Assembly: GCA_023055505.1 (NCBI GenBank)
Contig: JALIRH010000002.1
Location: forward strand, 36,093,733 to 36,157,732
Direction of reading: 5' to 3'
Length of the DNA stretch: 64,000 nucleotides
DNA from: Callipepla californica brunnescens
Taxonomy: Eukaryota; Chordata; Aves; Galliformes; Odontophoridae
Each line of letters starts with the position of its first letter. The stretch's first letter is position 1. The position numbers and the translations under genes are program-made. Shown here piece after piece: positions 37,293 through 49,972 of the stretch. The notes under the pieces are model-generated. The model did not search any database, was not told the DNA's origin, and was given only the letters and a program-made list of their open reading frames with translations.

Positions 37293-40200
37293 CTGACAAT
37301 AGAAGATGACAACCTTTCATTTTACAAACGCTATTATATTTAGAATAACATCTAACTGCAAATGTGCCTGTAGACTCCAAATACATTTGTGTCAAGAGCA
37401 GTTAGAGTATAAGATCTTCAAAATCCTATTCAAGTAAAATAATGAAAAAAAAAAAGTATAAACTTGCTTTGATGTTGTATTTGTGAGTGGGTTTTTTTGT
37501 TTGTTTGTTTGTCTGGGTTCGTTTGTGTTTTTCTTTTATCTCAGAATGCAAAAAGTACTGAACTTCAAATACACAATATTATGATTTTGTCCTGCAGCAG
37601 CATCTGAAATCATCACCAAGCTGAAAAGTAAATAGCTGAAGCTCAAGATTAGGCTTACCATAAGTAATGGCATCAAACTACAGCAAGCAATGAAAACATT
37701 AACATTTTGAATGCATTGGTTAAGCAAACAAGCAAAAATCCAGCACCAAAATTTTACTTTTCTAGGATGTCAGAATTCAGAAAGCTGCACTGCATTAATA
37801 TTTCATGCTTCCTTCAATAGGTTAGTATGAACTCCCTCTACTACATCCCATATGGAAATGGGAAACTCTTTAAAATCTGTTGATTTGAGAGGAAAAAAAG
37901 TACTAAGTTTTCCTGCAATTCACCTGAAGGAGGTCACTCCCACATCTCCTTCTGCTGATGGATCAGCACATTCTTTTAGTAAGCAGTGGGCATTTATTCA
38001 TAAGCAGTCCTCATCTGCATTTATTTACACCTTTTCCTTCAATGCTTGTTTTTGTGTTATTTCCTTTTTTTGTGTGATTATCTCAAATTTATTCACATGG
38101 CACTTATGCTTAGCTGACTATACAAGCTGACAAATAATACATCCTTGTTGAAGGTACCAATCTAGCTAAAACAGTAGGCTCTCTTCACAGACGGTTTTTA
38201 TGTTCCCACACAGAGTCCTGTGGTAGAGTGTTAGCTTGCTTCTAGTATCAGAACTAAACAGTTAGAAATACTCACAGGGTACCACTGCATTCCACTGGAG
38301 TACTATACTACAGATATATATTATTAATAAACCCAGGGTAGAGGCTTAAAATAGTTAAATAAAAAAGACAAGGAATTTTCACATTTTTTGTCACTCCTGT
38401 TCACCTCACATAAACTTAGGGAAATCCCTTATTTTAATAAGCATTTATAAGTATTTATACTTCTTATATCTATCTTAAGCCATAGATAGGTGAGCCATCT
38501 TTAGACATCCTTTAGACGTAATGGAAATTAAGAAAAAGGAATTGTATTGTTTGCTCATACATTTGCCTTTAAGTGGAAAAAATTAAATGCATAAACATCA
38601 TAGTCTGAAATTAGAAAATTTCAGGAATAATATTATTTGCAAAATTTGCTCTTTCCCCTACACCTATGAATAAGGAAAGATAGAACAAAGAGGTAGAATA
38701 CATTTCTCATTTCAGATAAGCTATTATCATTTGAACAAAAGCCAGCCATGATTAGGCCACAGAAGCCTTTGATGGTCTTCAGCAGCAGTCACATAATATT
38801 TTTTTTCCAGAGTATACATACCTCAATACTTAAAATATATTTCATTTAAAAACTGCCAGTTCATACTGCCTTTTATCTCTGTCTTTCACCTTGTCACCAC
38901 CTGATCTTTTTACTTCTCCAAACTTTTGTTTACAGCACCCACATGAACTGACTCCCTATTTCATGGAGAATCAGGCATGAGAATTTGTTTCTCCAGACCA
39001 ACAATCCTCTCCAGTGCTACAACTCCCTCCTGCTTAAATTATCCACATTACAGTTTCTGCAACAAGAAAAGGAGAGGTTTGCCAGTCACCAAACACTATA
39101 ACTCTGATTTATCCCTCGCAAGTAGTTCATGATCTTATAATCAAAGGTTGTGTCATAAGGCATGAGCAGAAGGGAAAAAAAGTAGGATGGTTGAGGATAA
39201 AATGTCAAATGAATGGTGCTCAGTCCCTCAGAATTAGAGACATGATATCACTATGTAATACTTCTTAACAGCTTAATTCAGATGTTTTTTTCTTTGAATA
39301 CAAAAGTCTGTTAAATGAGAAAGTGCTTCAGCATCTTTTTATTCAGAAATTGGTTTTAAAGGGCCTCTCATCATCTCTCTTTCAGTCTGAATCCAGACCT
39401 CTTCCCTTGTTCTGTTATCTAACTATCTTCTCTGAAGTTAAAAGCTGTTTTCTCTTTTCGTTGTCTCATGCAGAAATATAATATTGGCAAAAAGACACAG
39501 AGGCTGTCTTTCAATTACTAAGCTAGAGATGAAACTCTTTTCTCCAAAGCCTTCAGCATGACCCCTCTTATACTGAGAAAATAACATGGTCCTTTTCTTC
39601 TTCTCCTGTGTGGTAGAAATTGTTAACTGCAAAATGCAGATCGAGAGGACGGTTTAAGTAGGCTGTTGTGCATTACAATGCACCAGGAGTACTTGATAAT
39701 GAAATTCTTTTATTATATCCTTATTTCAGATACTAAGGAACAACTGACTCAGAAAGAAGGAGCTGAAAACCGGAAGAGGGAAAAGGCCGTCTCTGAATAT
39801 AAAATAAATCAACCCCGGGAAAGAACAGATACTGCATGTAGGGGAGCTGAACATATTCAATTTAACATTTTAATCGTCATTAAATAACATTTATTTCAAA
39901 GGTTCGTGTTTTGTTTTGACCAATATGTTTGTACGTCCCTCTGCACTAACAGTATCAAAGTCTCCCAAAGAGGTCAAACCTGACAACAAAGGCTGACTGC
40001 ATCAGAGTCTTTTCATGCCCTCAAAGATACGAAAAATCACAATCACTCAGGATCACAAATCAACGTGGTTAGGTCTGGCCAGCCCCTTTCTACAGTATTT
40101 CATGAAATATTTACAGTTAATATACTTTTCTCTTAAAGACATTAATGAGGTACAGGCCTTTTATTCTTGCCTTCTTTCCAGTGTTTTAATCTCCATGGTC

Positions 40201-41617
40201 AGCCACCATAGGTACAAATAGAACTGCAAGTCACTCAGCTCTTATTAGAATTACTATTGAGAGGTATGCTTGTCAACATTCTTATGCCATTTTCTGGACT
40301 TCTGACCCTCAGTTGCATTTATATCCTCTTCCTCTGCTCTGCAACCCATCAGCAATGGCTGTTACCATTTCAAATTTTCATTATCAACTAACAGGACCAT
40401 AATATTACAAGAAACAGATATAGTATTAAATATTCTAAAGAAAAAAAATAAAAATAAAAGGAGGGGGAAGGTTTCACAGTTTTTAGATAACTTTAAATGA
40501 AGGTTTCTCTCATCCAATAGTCTTGTGATCTGCGGCTGATCTGATTTTTTTGGTAAGGGAAGATTAGAAGGCCTAGAGCATAACCCATGTGAATCTTTCT
40601 CAAGTGAAAGCTTCAGCACAAGTAATATTGGTGATAGTATGAGTTTTCCCCTTCCATCTTCATGCACTATAGGATGGGAATCTGCCCTAACATTCTTGGT
40701 CTCTCATGCACATCCCTCATAGGTTACATCAATCTTCTTCTCCCTTTGTCCTTTCCTTTGGAAAGAGCAATGCCAGATAAAGTGACAGGAAGAGCAAGCA
40801 CAGACTTTTACACCCTTACCACAACTGAAGGAAAGAGAAAGCATAGAAGCCAACATCCACTGTAGGTAACAAGGATTAGTGCGTTAGAGCAGAGCATTCA
40901 AGCAGTGTAAATAGCAGCAGTGCCCGATAATTTCGGTATTGTTTGGTATCATTAATGTTCAGAATTACAGTATAATCCTGATGCCAGTATACCAGTGATT
41001 GAGCATTTTATATATAATTTTCTGAAATATTATTTTGTTCCAAACCCAGAAATAAGTATTCTGGAAATCTGTCTCAGCTACTTAAATGAAAAAAAAAAAA
41101 AAAAAAAAAAAAAAACCCACCACAAAAAAAAACAACCAACCAACCAAAGCAAAAAAGGAACAAAAAAAAACCAACTAAAGCGCTATCTAAAATAGTCATA
41201 GTAGAGCTATAATTTTCAGGTACTGAAAGTAGAGTCTTTGACTTGACTCATGATCCCCTCATGACAATTGTGTTTCTTTTGTTTCTTGATTTTTTTTAAA
41301 ATAAAAATATAAACCAATAATTGTGAGATGTCTTCACTATTGCCTCTATTCTAAAGCAAACACAGATGCTTAAAATCCCATCAAATCCGGAATCTTTCTG
41401 GAGAATCTGTGAAATCAAAGCATTAAAGATGCTGCTAACTCTTCCCTGGTGATTCCTAACCTTTTATCTGACTGTTCCCAATATCTACAGGAAAACAGCA
41501 CAGAAAACATGTTGTGGCTGACAAAAAAAGTGATACAGGGTCTGATGAAAAGAAATGACATCATCTCAAGCAGCATCTACTTGTGATCTGACTTAGCTGA
41601 TGTGGCATTGTGCTTAC
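37293..41617. other. intron D3-D4
   Basis: The 4.3-kb intron has a gttt repeat at about 37498-37521 and the poly-A tract at 41088. No coding or RNA feature recognised. Confidence 0.5.
41088..41172. repeat. poly-A and A-rich tract
   Basis: A run of nearly 30 A is followed by degenerate caaccaacc/aaaac sequence. It may be a retrotransposon tail, but no element body is recognisable beside it. Confidence 0.85.
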
Positions 41618-41750
41618 CTGGAAGAACAGGCTGACCCTGATGTAAAACAGGAAGCTCCATGGATATTTCCCCATCAGCCTTGTCCCAGGCCAGCCATCGA
41701 TTTGCAGGGAAAGAAAACTGCTCTCCTGAGAAAAGATTCAGCAACTGCAC
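41618..41750 (-). CDS. RP1: RP1 downstream exon D3: PLAT-A, end
   Basis: The 133-nt exon encodes 44 codons plus one base (phase 1 end). It contains VQLLNLFSGEQFSFPANRWL, then a WDKADGEISMELP stretch, matching the closing strands of a PLAT domain ('F.F.CNRWLA...DG.I..EL'). The acceptor is TTCTGTTTTAG and the donor CCAG|GTAAGC. D17 has the same length and plays the same part in PLAT-C. Confidence 0.88.
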
Positions 41751-42320
41751 CTAAAACAGAAAAGGAATTGCAATTTAAGTTACTGATATGAGCCCAATAG
41801 ATAGAATAGAACTTGACAGCTGTAAGACACTGTTGAGACCTGTGCAGGTTGAGCGCTGTGCCATGATCACAAAAGCTGTGATACATATCTGTAGTACATA
41901 TACACAATCCATTTATATTATGCACAGACCATACAGTTTCTTTTAACTGAGTTTCAGTCCCAAATGAAAACAACTAATTAAAATGCCAAATAACCACAGA
42001 GCTCAAAACAGTGAATATTTAACATTAATGGGCACTCTGTGTTAGACAGATATAAATTAGACCTGAAGCATGATTATAATTTTTAGTTTATCAGAAGCTT
42101 CCAAAGTTCTTTATCAACAGCTTTTTCCTAACTGAAGGATGACAAACTGGCACAAAGCGGGAAGAGTTTCAGGCATGTATAGCCAGCCTATCATTGGCAC
42201 ACATAATATATGACTAATATCAAGGATAAAATCCAGATACTTTCATTCCCATCCAATTACCTATGTACTGTGTGTAATAATTGAAACTAGAAACAGAACT
42301 TGTTGATTTGCTTCACTTTA

Positions 42321-44060
42321 TAGAATCATTAAAGGTGGAAAGAAAGACCTCTAAGATCATTTAGTCCAACCATCTCTCTACTCCCAGTGTTGCCTACTAG
42401 ACCATGTTCCCTAGTACATCTCCATGTTTCTTGAAAACATCCAGGGACACTGACTCAACCACCTTCCTTGGCAGCCTGTTCCAGTGCCTCAACACTCTTT
42501 CAGAGAAGAAATTTTTTATCATATCCAACCAGAAGCCACTCCTTCTCATTGTTTCAGTGTTACCCAGCAGAAAAGGCTGACTGTCACTTCACCACAGCCT
42601 CCTTTCCAGGAGCTGTAGAGAGTGATGAAGTCTCCCAAGCCTCCTCTTCTACAGACTAAACAATCCCAGATCCCTCAGCCACTCCTTCTAAGTCTTGTGC
42701 TCCAGTCCCTCCTCACCAGCTTCATTGCTCTTCTCTGGATATGCTCCGTGGACTCAATGTCTTTGTTGTAAGGAGGAACCTAAAATTGAGTATACACAGT
42801 GCTTGAGGTGCGGCCTCACCAGAGCTGAGTACAAGTGGACAAATCACTTCCCTGTACCTGCTAGCAATGATATTTCTAATACCATTCTGGGTGCCATTGG
42901 TCTTCTTGGCCACTAGGGCACACTGCTGGCTCATGTTCAGACAAGTGTCAACCAAAACGCCCAGGGCCATTTCTTCCACACAGTCTTCCAGCCACTCTGC
43001 CCCAAGCCTGTAGCACTGACTGGGGCTGTTATGGTCAAAGTGCAGCCCAGCGATCCAGCCTGTCCAGATCCCTCTGTAGGGCCTTCCTACACCCAGGCAG
43101 ATTGACAATTCCTTCCAAATTCCTTCCAACTTGGGGTAATCCGCAAACTTACTGAGAGTGCACCCAATGCCATTCATCAGCCATCCAACCAGTTCAATAC
43201 CCAGCAAAGAGTGTACCTTTCCAAGCCATGGGCTGCCAACTTCTCCAGAAGAATATACTGGGAAACAGCATCAAAGACTTTGCTGAAGACTAGGTAGTCT
43301 ACATCAATAGCCTTTCCTTCATCCACTAGGCATGTCACTCAATCATAGAAGGATATCAGGTTGGTCAAGCAGGAACTGCCTTTCATGAACACATGCTGGT
43401 TGGGCCTAATTCCCCAGTTGTCCTGTACATGGTGCATAATCTCAGTCAAGATAATCTATTCCATAACCTTTCCTGGCACCGAAGTCAGGCTGATGGGCCT
43501 GTAATTCCCCAGATCCTCCTCACAACCCTTCTCATAGATGGGAGTCATACTGACAAGTCCCCTATTAACTGGAACCTCTCTGGTTGATCAGGAAGCTGAC
43601 AGATAGTGGACAGAGGCTTGGCAGTTATCTCTGACAACTCCCTCAGCACCTTTGGATGGATCCCTATTGGACTTGTGGCAGTCTAAATTGAGTAGAAGGT
43701 CTCTAACTTTTTCCACCTGAATCATGAAAGGTTTATTCTGCTCCCCATCCCAGGCTTCCAGGTCAGGAGGCAGAGAACCCTGGGAATAACCAGTGGAAAA
43801 ATTAAAGACAAATGGAAAGAAGGCATTAAGAACTTCAGCCTTTTCCTTATCCTCGGTGGTCATGTTTTCAAACACATCCAGTAAAGGAAGGAAAAGAATG
43901 GAGACTCTTCTTAGCCCTCCTCTTATTGTTAGTATATTTGTAAAAAAAATAAGAAAAATTAATAAGTGTTATCTTTTCCTACAGTGTCCAGATTGAGTTC
44001 AAGCTTGGGTTTTTGCCTTTCTGATTTTTCTCACTGCATATCCTAGCAACTTTGCTTTAC
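42321..44060 (-). mobile_element. long CR1 LINE fragment, pol remnants
   Basis: About 1.7 kb, starting at the 3' end ('tagaatcattaaaggtggaa'). Minus-strand pieces of CR1 pol include 43588-43875 with EKAEVLNAFFPFVFN and, in 42722-43207, LSKFADYPKLEGI and [15 protein letters not shown]. Frameshifts and stops break it, and the FADD motif is altered to FADY. It reaches further 5' than the other copies. It lies in the D2-D3 intron. Confidence 0.88.
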
Positions 44061-44572
44061 CTGCACTGAGATCTTTTTTAAGTAAGAAGGAAAAATATTC
44101 TGTCATTGTCTTTGTCTCCTCAGAGTCACAGAATTAGATACACTTGCAATGTAGCTCTGATGCTGTATATAAGAATCCAGAGTCAGCTGTAGATGTGAAA
44201 TTACCTTTGCAAGACTGAGTTCATTTACATTCTAGCTTTCAACAAACTCTGGACACTCCATAAAATGCAAAGGCTACAGAAGACTCAGATTACAGTAAGG
44301 TAATTTGCTGTTTTCCTTACCGTTCATTCATGCACTTTTAAGGAAATATTATGTACAGTTCTCACTAAACAGCAAACAAGCAAAGAAGATAGATCTCATC
44401 TTGAGTTGCCTCCCATTCTTCATAAACACACCATAGTAAACCATCTATTAAAGCTAAATGTATTTGATGAAGCTAACATACTTCTCCCAAGGAATATTTT
44501 TGACTCATACTTTGACACTGTTGTCATAGTGACTGCTTTTGGAAGGATAAAATTCCTTCTCACATCATTTAC

Positions 44573-44659
44573 CTCTTCACAGTGCCAGGCAGGGCAACTT
44601 CCTGCATTAGTATGTCCAATGCGTATTTTGTAGAGATGTCCTATGTTTCCTGTATGAAC
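44573..44659 (-). CDS. RP1: RP1 downstream exon D2: PLAT-A, middle
   Basis: This 87-nt exon is 29 codons in phase 0 at both ends. It reads VHTGNIGHLYKIRIGHTNAG and then a CPAWHCEE ending, which is the conserved PLAT strand 'LYKIRIGH(D/T)N.G..P.W'. The acceptor is TCCTTTTACAG and the donor GAG|GTAAAT. It follows D1 in frame and leads into D3. Confidence 0.88.
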
Positions 44660-46530
44660 CTGTAAAAGGAACACCACTGATAAAACACAGTACATTCCTT
44701 AAAAGTAAAAGTCATACAACAAAAGTTAATTTGGTAACTATCCATAAAATTTTAGTTTAGGTGAATTAACTATTCTGATATTTAAACAAGTGATTCTAAA
44801 ACATTTTGCTCCAGACTATTATTGGATGCTTACACTTCTAAAGAAAAACCCCATGACAAATCCTGTGGCTTTCTAGACCCATCTAAATGATTCAACATGC
44901 TGCTGCAGGTATTTGGCTCCCAAGCGAATACTGGTCTCTGTGGGAGATGAATACAGATTGTAGGCATCACTAAAAATATAGCTTGTCCCTAAAGCCTGTC
45001 TCAGTTTAGCATCTGTACCACTGACTTGCTACAAAATGAATTCAGTATACCTGGTAGTCCCCACTACTTCCGAGTTTCTCCTTGCCTCTCTTGGATGGCA
45101 TGCTTTACAATTTTGGAACAATTGAGTTCGTTTGACATTTATTTTTCCAAATCTTTTCAATTAAATTAAGAGCTGTACTTGGAAGATCAGCTCTTGGGCA
45201 GGCTGGATGAGTACATCCAGTACAGATAATAGTGTGCTGAGGGAATCAATTCATGTGAAGGTTATTCCAACAAGTGGTCATGAACTTAAGTGAGGAGTTA
45301 GAAAGCTTATCTTCAAGACACTGGAAATATTCTGTGAATGCCTCTCCTCCTTGCTGCATTATTTTTTTCCCTCATGATGTAGCCTGATTTGCTGTCCTTT
45401 AGATGCTTTCTACAGAATTCATTTTCATGTTTTCATTTATGATATAAAGATGAGTGTGAACCAAATTATCTGTATTATGAACAGACCATGATTAACTTGG
45501 ACCTAGCACAAAAAAACATGCAGAGAGGATTGACTCCTATACATTTTAGTGCGCACCCTCTTTAATTCTATTCAGTGCTGTGGAAACTCACCTAAGAGGA
45601 GAATCCAAGTTTCCAAAACAGGGACTGTCTCCACATCTTGCATTTAAGAGTCAATTGAGGTGAAATGAATGAGAATAATGGAAACAGAAAGCAGAGCTAA
45701 AAATATTTCTCAAGAAGTTACTTGTTTTATCTATTCTTTTCAATCTTACATCCATTTTGTTTTTTATATCACAAATGGAGAATGGCACAAATATCAGAGG
45801 TGTTGTATTCTCCTGCAAACTCTATCAGCTGAGAAGACATAAGAATTTCATTTCCTACATTCCAGACAGCTGTGAGACCATTGCAGAAACAGGTGAGTTT
45901 CTCATCAATGCTGACATTCAGTATCGTTTGTCAGAAAAGTACATGCTATCCTGGATGCTAAAGGTGGAAATAGTTATTTGTTAAATGGTCCCATAGCAGA
46001 CATATGCGACAGTTCACACTGACAATCTCACATATGCACTCAAGCTCTGCAGTTCTTGGTAAGAGACCTATTAGGGCTTATTTAAATCATCATGGAACAA
46101 GACTAATGGAGAGGAACTTACATGCGTAACCGGGAGCAAAAGTAACCATTAATTGAAATAAGACAGCAAAGATTTAACCAAGTTAAAAATTTATTCCATG
46201 CCTTAATTCTCCACTCATAACTTCATTTTTAATATTGTTGTTCCATTTCAAATATTAAAACTACATAAGTACCAGTTGTCCTCAGTATTGTTTGGGCACT
46301 GTGTAAAGTAATTGGTAGCTCTTCTTAAGCAGATAAGAAATATGTTGGATCGAACTGGCTTTTTGATGGGTGAGGGGGAAAGGATTCTATGTTTATTTCT
46401 CCATTTATGTCTTGCTTCCTGTGTGCAGATGTCTCTTGTACAAAAACTAGCTTTTTATCACATAGATTTTGAAATTTCATATAATCTGTCAGGGCACAAG
46501 AAAGTAACACAATGAATATATATTACTTAC

Positions 46531-46694
46531 TGTAAAGACATCTTCATTGCCTCTCTGAAATGATTTTCCCTTCTCTCCATCAAGAAAAATAGGCCCTGAA
46601 CTGCCGAGATCCCCATACAAAATGATATAAACCTTTGAGCTTGTTCCTGCAGATGGCATATCACTGGTGAGGATGGACACCTTCCATTTTCTAG
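46531..46694 (-). CDS. RP1: RP1 downstream exon D1: PLAT-A, first half
   Basis: The 164-nt exon starts with the last two bases of a split codon and ends on a codon boundary. It encodes 54 full codons including RKWKVSILTSD, GTSSKVYIILYGD, GSSGPIFL and GNEDVFT, the typical first half of a PLAT/LH2 beta-sandwich as in LOXHD1 arrays. The donor is ACA|GTAAGT and the acceptor TTTTGGTAG. The phase (1) equals that at the end of exon 3. Attribution to RP1 rather than a separate PLAT gene rests on strand, adjacency, frame compatibility, and my recollection of long human RP1 transcripts running downstream of exon 4. Confidence 0.85.
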
Positions 46695-47810
46695 CTACCA
46701 AAAGACAAAAAGACCTGCTGAAATACTTAAGCTCAAGATTACTAAATGAAGTGTATTTCAGTACTCAGAATTCTAAAGAATATCATGTTGATGAATACAA
46801 AAATACCAATTTCACAAAGATACAGCAAATGCTGACTGCGCTAAGTTGTGCACGTGAAAATCAAGAAATGTCAGGTGTCATCTACAATTCATCTGTATGT
46901 ATACGCTTTATGCATATAAACTCAAATATAAACTCAAATTGCATGAGTGCTTATCAATTTTCAAACGCAGTATTTGAAACATTGTAGTAAACTGTATGAA
47001 ATAGGTGTTCTTGTTTGTTGAGGATATGTCAGCACTGCCCAGTGCAGTGCTGTTTAATGACACCCTTGTAAGGCTCTCAGCAAGTTACCTCTGGAATGAC
47101 AAACTCATCTGTTCAAGCATTAAGGACCCTTAAAGCGAATTATCTCTACTGAAAGATACCTCTTTTAGAATGGAACTGTATGTCTGCAAAGCCATGCAGA
47201 TGTAAGAGCTCAGACAAAATTGCCCAATATGTTCTTGCACAGCAGTGTTGGCATTATACCCTGAGATATCCATACTCTTTCTACAGGTTAATTTCATTTT
47301 TAACAAGACCAAGTATATGGATTTAGACTGGTTTAGTGGAAGCTAAGTATCAAGAGTGTGGAGTTAAGGGAAATGATATCATTGAGGGGTGGCTGATAAC
47401 AGTTTTTCATATTAACAGGGGTATAAAGAAAGACTATTAAGAAAACACTCTCACCCCCAAGACAGCTGATTCCCAACTCAAATGATGAACATTTAAGCAC
47501 CTCCTGAGCTTACATGTATTGCTTTGCAGCACTGATTAATATAACTGTTTCTTTAAAGAGAACATTCTTTAAAACACAGCAGTAGTATTGAAAACCTTTA
47601 CTAATTACAGAAGGTCCCTGCCACCTAATGACTCATCTATACTTCACAGATCATATACACTACATTTTACTAATGTTACTTGCTTTTTCATCCACCACAG
47701 CATCCTCATCGTATCTGCTCTAGCTAAAACACTGAGAAATAAGATAGTAAGGGCATGACATCATATAATTTTTTTTCTTGACTCTGTGTCTTAAACTCCA
47801 GGCAACAATA

Positions 47811-47880
47811 GATCACAGAATTGTAAGGGTTGGAAGGGACCTCTAGAGATCATCAAGTCCAATCCCTGATTCAGTGAAAA
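47811..47880 (-). mobile_element. short CR1 LINE 3' tail
   Basis: The plus strand shows 'agatcacagaattgtaaggg', 'ttggaagggacctctagaga' and 'tcatcaagtccaatccctga', the CR1 3' end inverted, about 70 bp. Confidence 0.8.
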
Positions 47881-49921
47881 CACTTTTGTTTTGAGTATCA
47901 CTCTATGTTTTCAGTGTTCGCCATGCTCACTTTCTTAAATAATTTAATGGACATCAATACATACACAGGATAAAGCTACAGCAGGCTATTACTAGAGGAC
48001 CAGTGAAATGATTGATTTGAGGAATTTGCATTTAGTATTGTGTGTCATTCTAGAAAAAAATAAGGTAGGATTAGTACCTTTATTAGCTCATGTTTAGCCA
48101 TGTCTAAAAGAAAAGTTGTTTAAGAAATAGATTAGGCTGACCTAGCCTAGGTGTGTGTGTCAGTAAATTTCTGTCTGGGAAGTAAATGAGTTGAAAATCT
48201 ACATCCTCCATACCACTTAGCAACTATGTTTGAATTATTAATACTGCTTTTAATAAAAGGCAGAAAAAAATGCCCAGTAAAGACACATTATAAATTCTAA
48301 CCTCTAATGAGTTCTGATGGTAGAATCTATGAGTCCTGCTTGTAGTCGGGCTCTTGTTATAAGCATTTTCTTCTCTGTGGCCGTTATGATAATACATAAA
48401 TCATACGTTCATTGGGAATTGCAGTGGTGTAGAATTAGAAACTATTAAAATAGATATTGTTCCCCAGACTTTGAGTGAGGAGTCAGGAAGTCATTAACAG
48501 AGTCCTTGGTTCATCTTTGAGGACAAAACTCAAGTCCTTGAAATATAGCAGAGTGAGTACTTTTTACTTCAGTATCAAAGAAGATTACAACTGCCACAAA
48601 TCTTTTCACGTATCTGAGTTATTTGGTAACAAGGACACATGTACTAGCACCAGTTACACAAATATGTCTTAGGAAAGACTGTATAATACTGTAATATTGG
48701 ATTTATTGATTTCAGCCCTGCCTGAATAGTCCATTATGTTGAAATGACAGTAGTATCACTGAAGATCAGTGGATTTGTAGAGCATGCTATCAGCTGGGGC
48801 TTATGACACTAAGAACTACTTTCGACATCTTGAGCAATTAGTAAGTTTTCTGCATCCCAAGACACTATGATAAAGAAACTGTATTTGCTAGATAAATTAT
48901 GACTATTCAAAGTATATAACATGGTGTTTGCCAGCACAGGTGTTCCAGGTTTACTGGCTCCCAGATACCGATTCTTCAGCTTTTTCATAGGAATATTACT
49001 AAAATTTGTCAGTTCTACCATACAGAAAAATTTGTCAGTTGTCAGCTCTCATAAGCATACTTTCTTCCCTATAATTCTCTTTTTCAAAATAGCATTCCTC
49101 TACACATATTCTACAATACTTCATTTTAGCAGAAGACTAGCATTGACAGCAGAAGGGTTCTGAAGGTCAATGGTGACCTTAAAATTTTACCCTGAGGATT
49201 AACTCTGATCTATGACCTATTCACTTGTAATTTGCTATTTTTTTCTTTCCGCTTAATCTGTTCTAGAGTAGTGTTCCAGTATTTACTTTTTTAAAAAAGA
49301 AATGCTTGTAGGTTTATGACCTAAAATGGTCCAAGTAAAAAGTAAAATTATTTGAAGACTTTCACAGAATACGAAAGAAGTTGTATTATTTAGGTGCAGA
49401 AATCTGAAATATGTTATTATTACAATAAATTTGTTGTGTACACCACTACACAGTTTTGAAAATACACTCATAGCATTTATCTGAATAATAATGTGATTAC
49501 ACAGCTATCGTATACGCACTTCTAAGTAATTATTTTGTCATTACTAAATAATGAACTGCCAAAAAGTTTCTCTTATCTTTAGGTTAAACTTCATCCTTAC
49601 AGGAACTGTCGTAGCTTGAACACATTAAACAAAACCACAGTGAATAAGTGCTAACTGCTAGGCATGAGGAAAAGAAATAATTTGCAGAATCACATTTTCC
49701 AGCAACTTTTGTAATCCTCCTTAAAGTTGTTGTATATGCTTTGTTCACAGCTGAATTTAGCCTGTTGTTCCCATTACCAAGGCAGTTCTTTACCCATCTT
49801 TCTGTGAGACATGGCAGGTGACCTACATTTGGAAAGTCAGTCTTAAAAAACATGAAGAAGTGATGGCTCAATGACTGAAGTCTACATAGAAACAAATTAC
49901 ACAGAAAAACATATTACCAGG

Positions 49922-49972
49922 TGAAAAAGAAAAAAGAAAAAAGAAAAAGAAGAAAAAAAAAAGAAAAAAACA
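49922..49972. repeat. GA-rich low-complexity tract
   Basis: About 50 bp of aaaaag/aaaga units, intronic between exon 4 and D1. Confidence 0.85.

Noticed and set aside
3139..46694. The PLAT exons as the LOXHD1 gene itself or a stand-alone PLAT gene
   Set aside because: LOXHD1 lies elsewhere in known vertebrates and lacks, as far as I recall, a trefoil segment like this. Same strand, adjacency and matching phase with RP1 exon 3 favour RP1. A stand-alone gene is not fully excluded.
49584..49895. Minus-strand 103-codon ORF
   Set aside because: No recognisable family, no fitting splice sites and ordinary AT-rich context; length is possible by chance.
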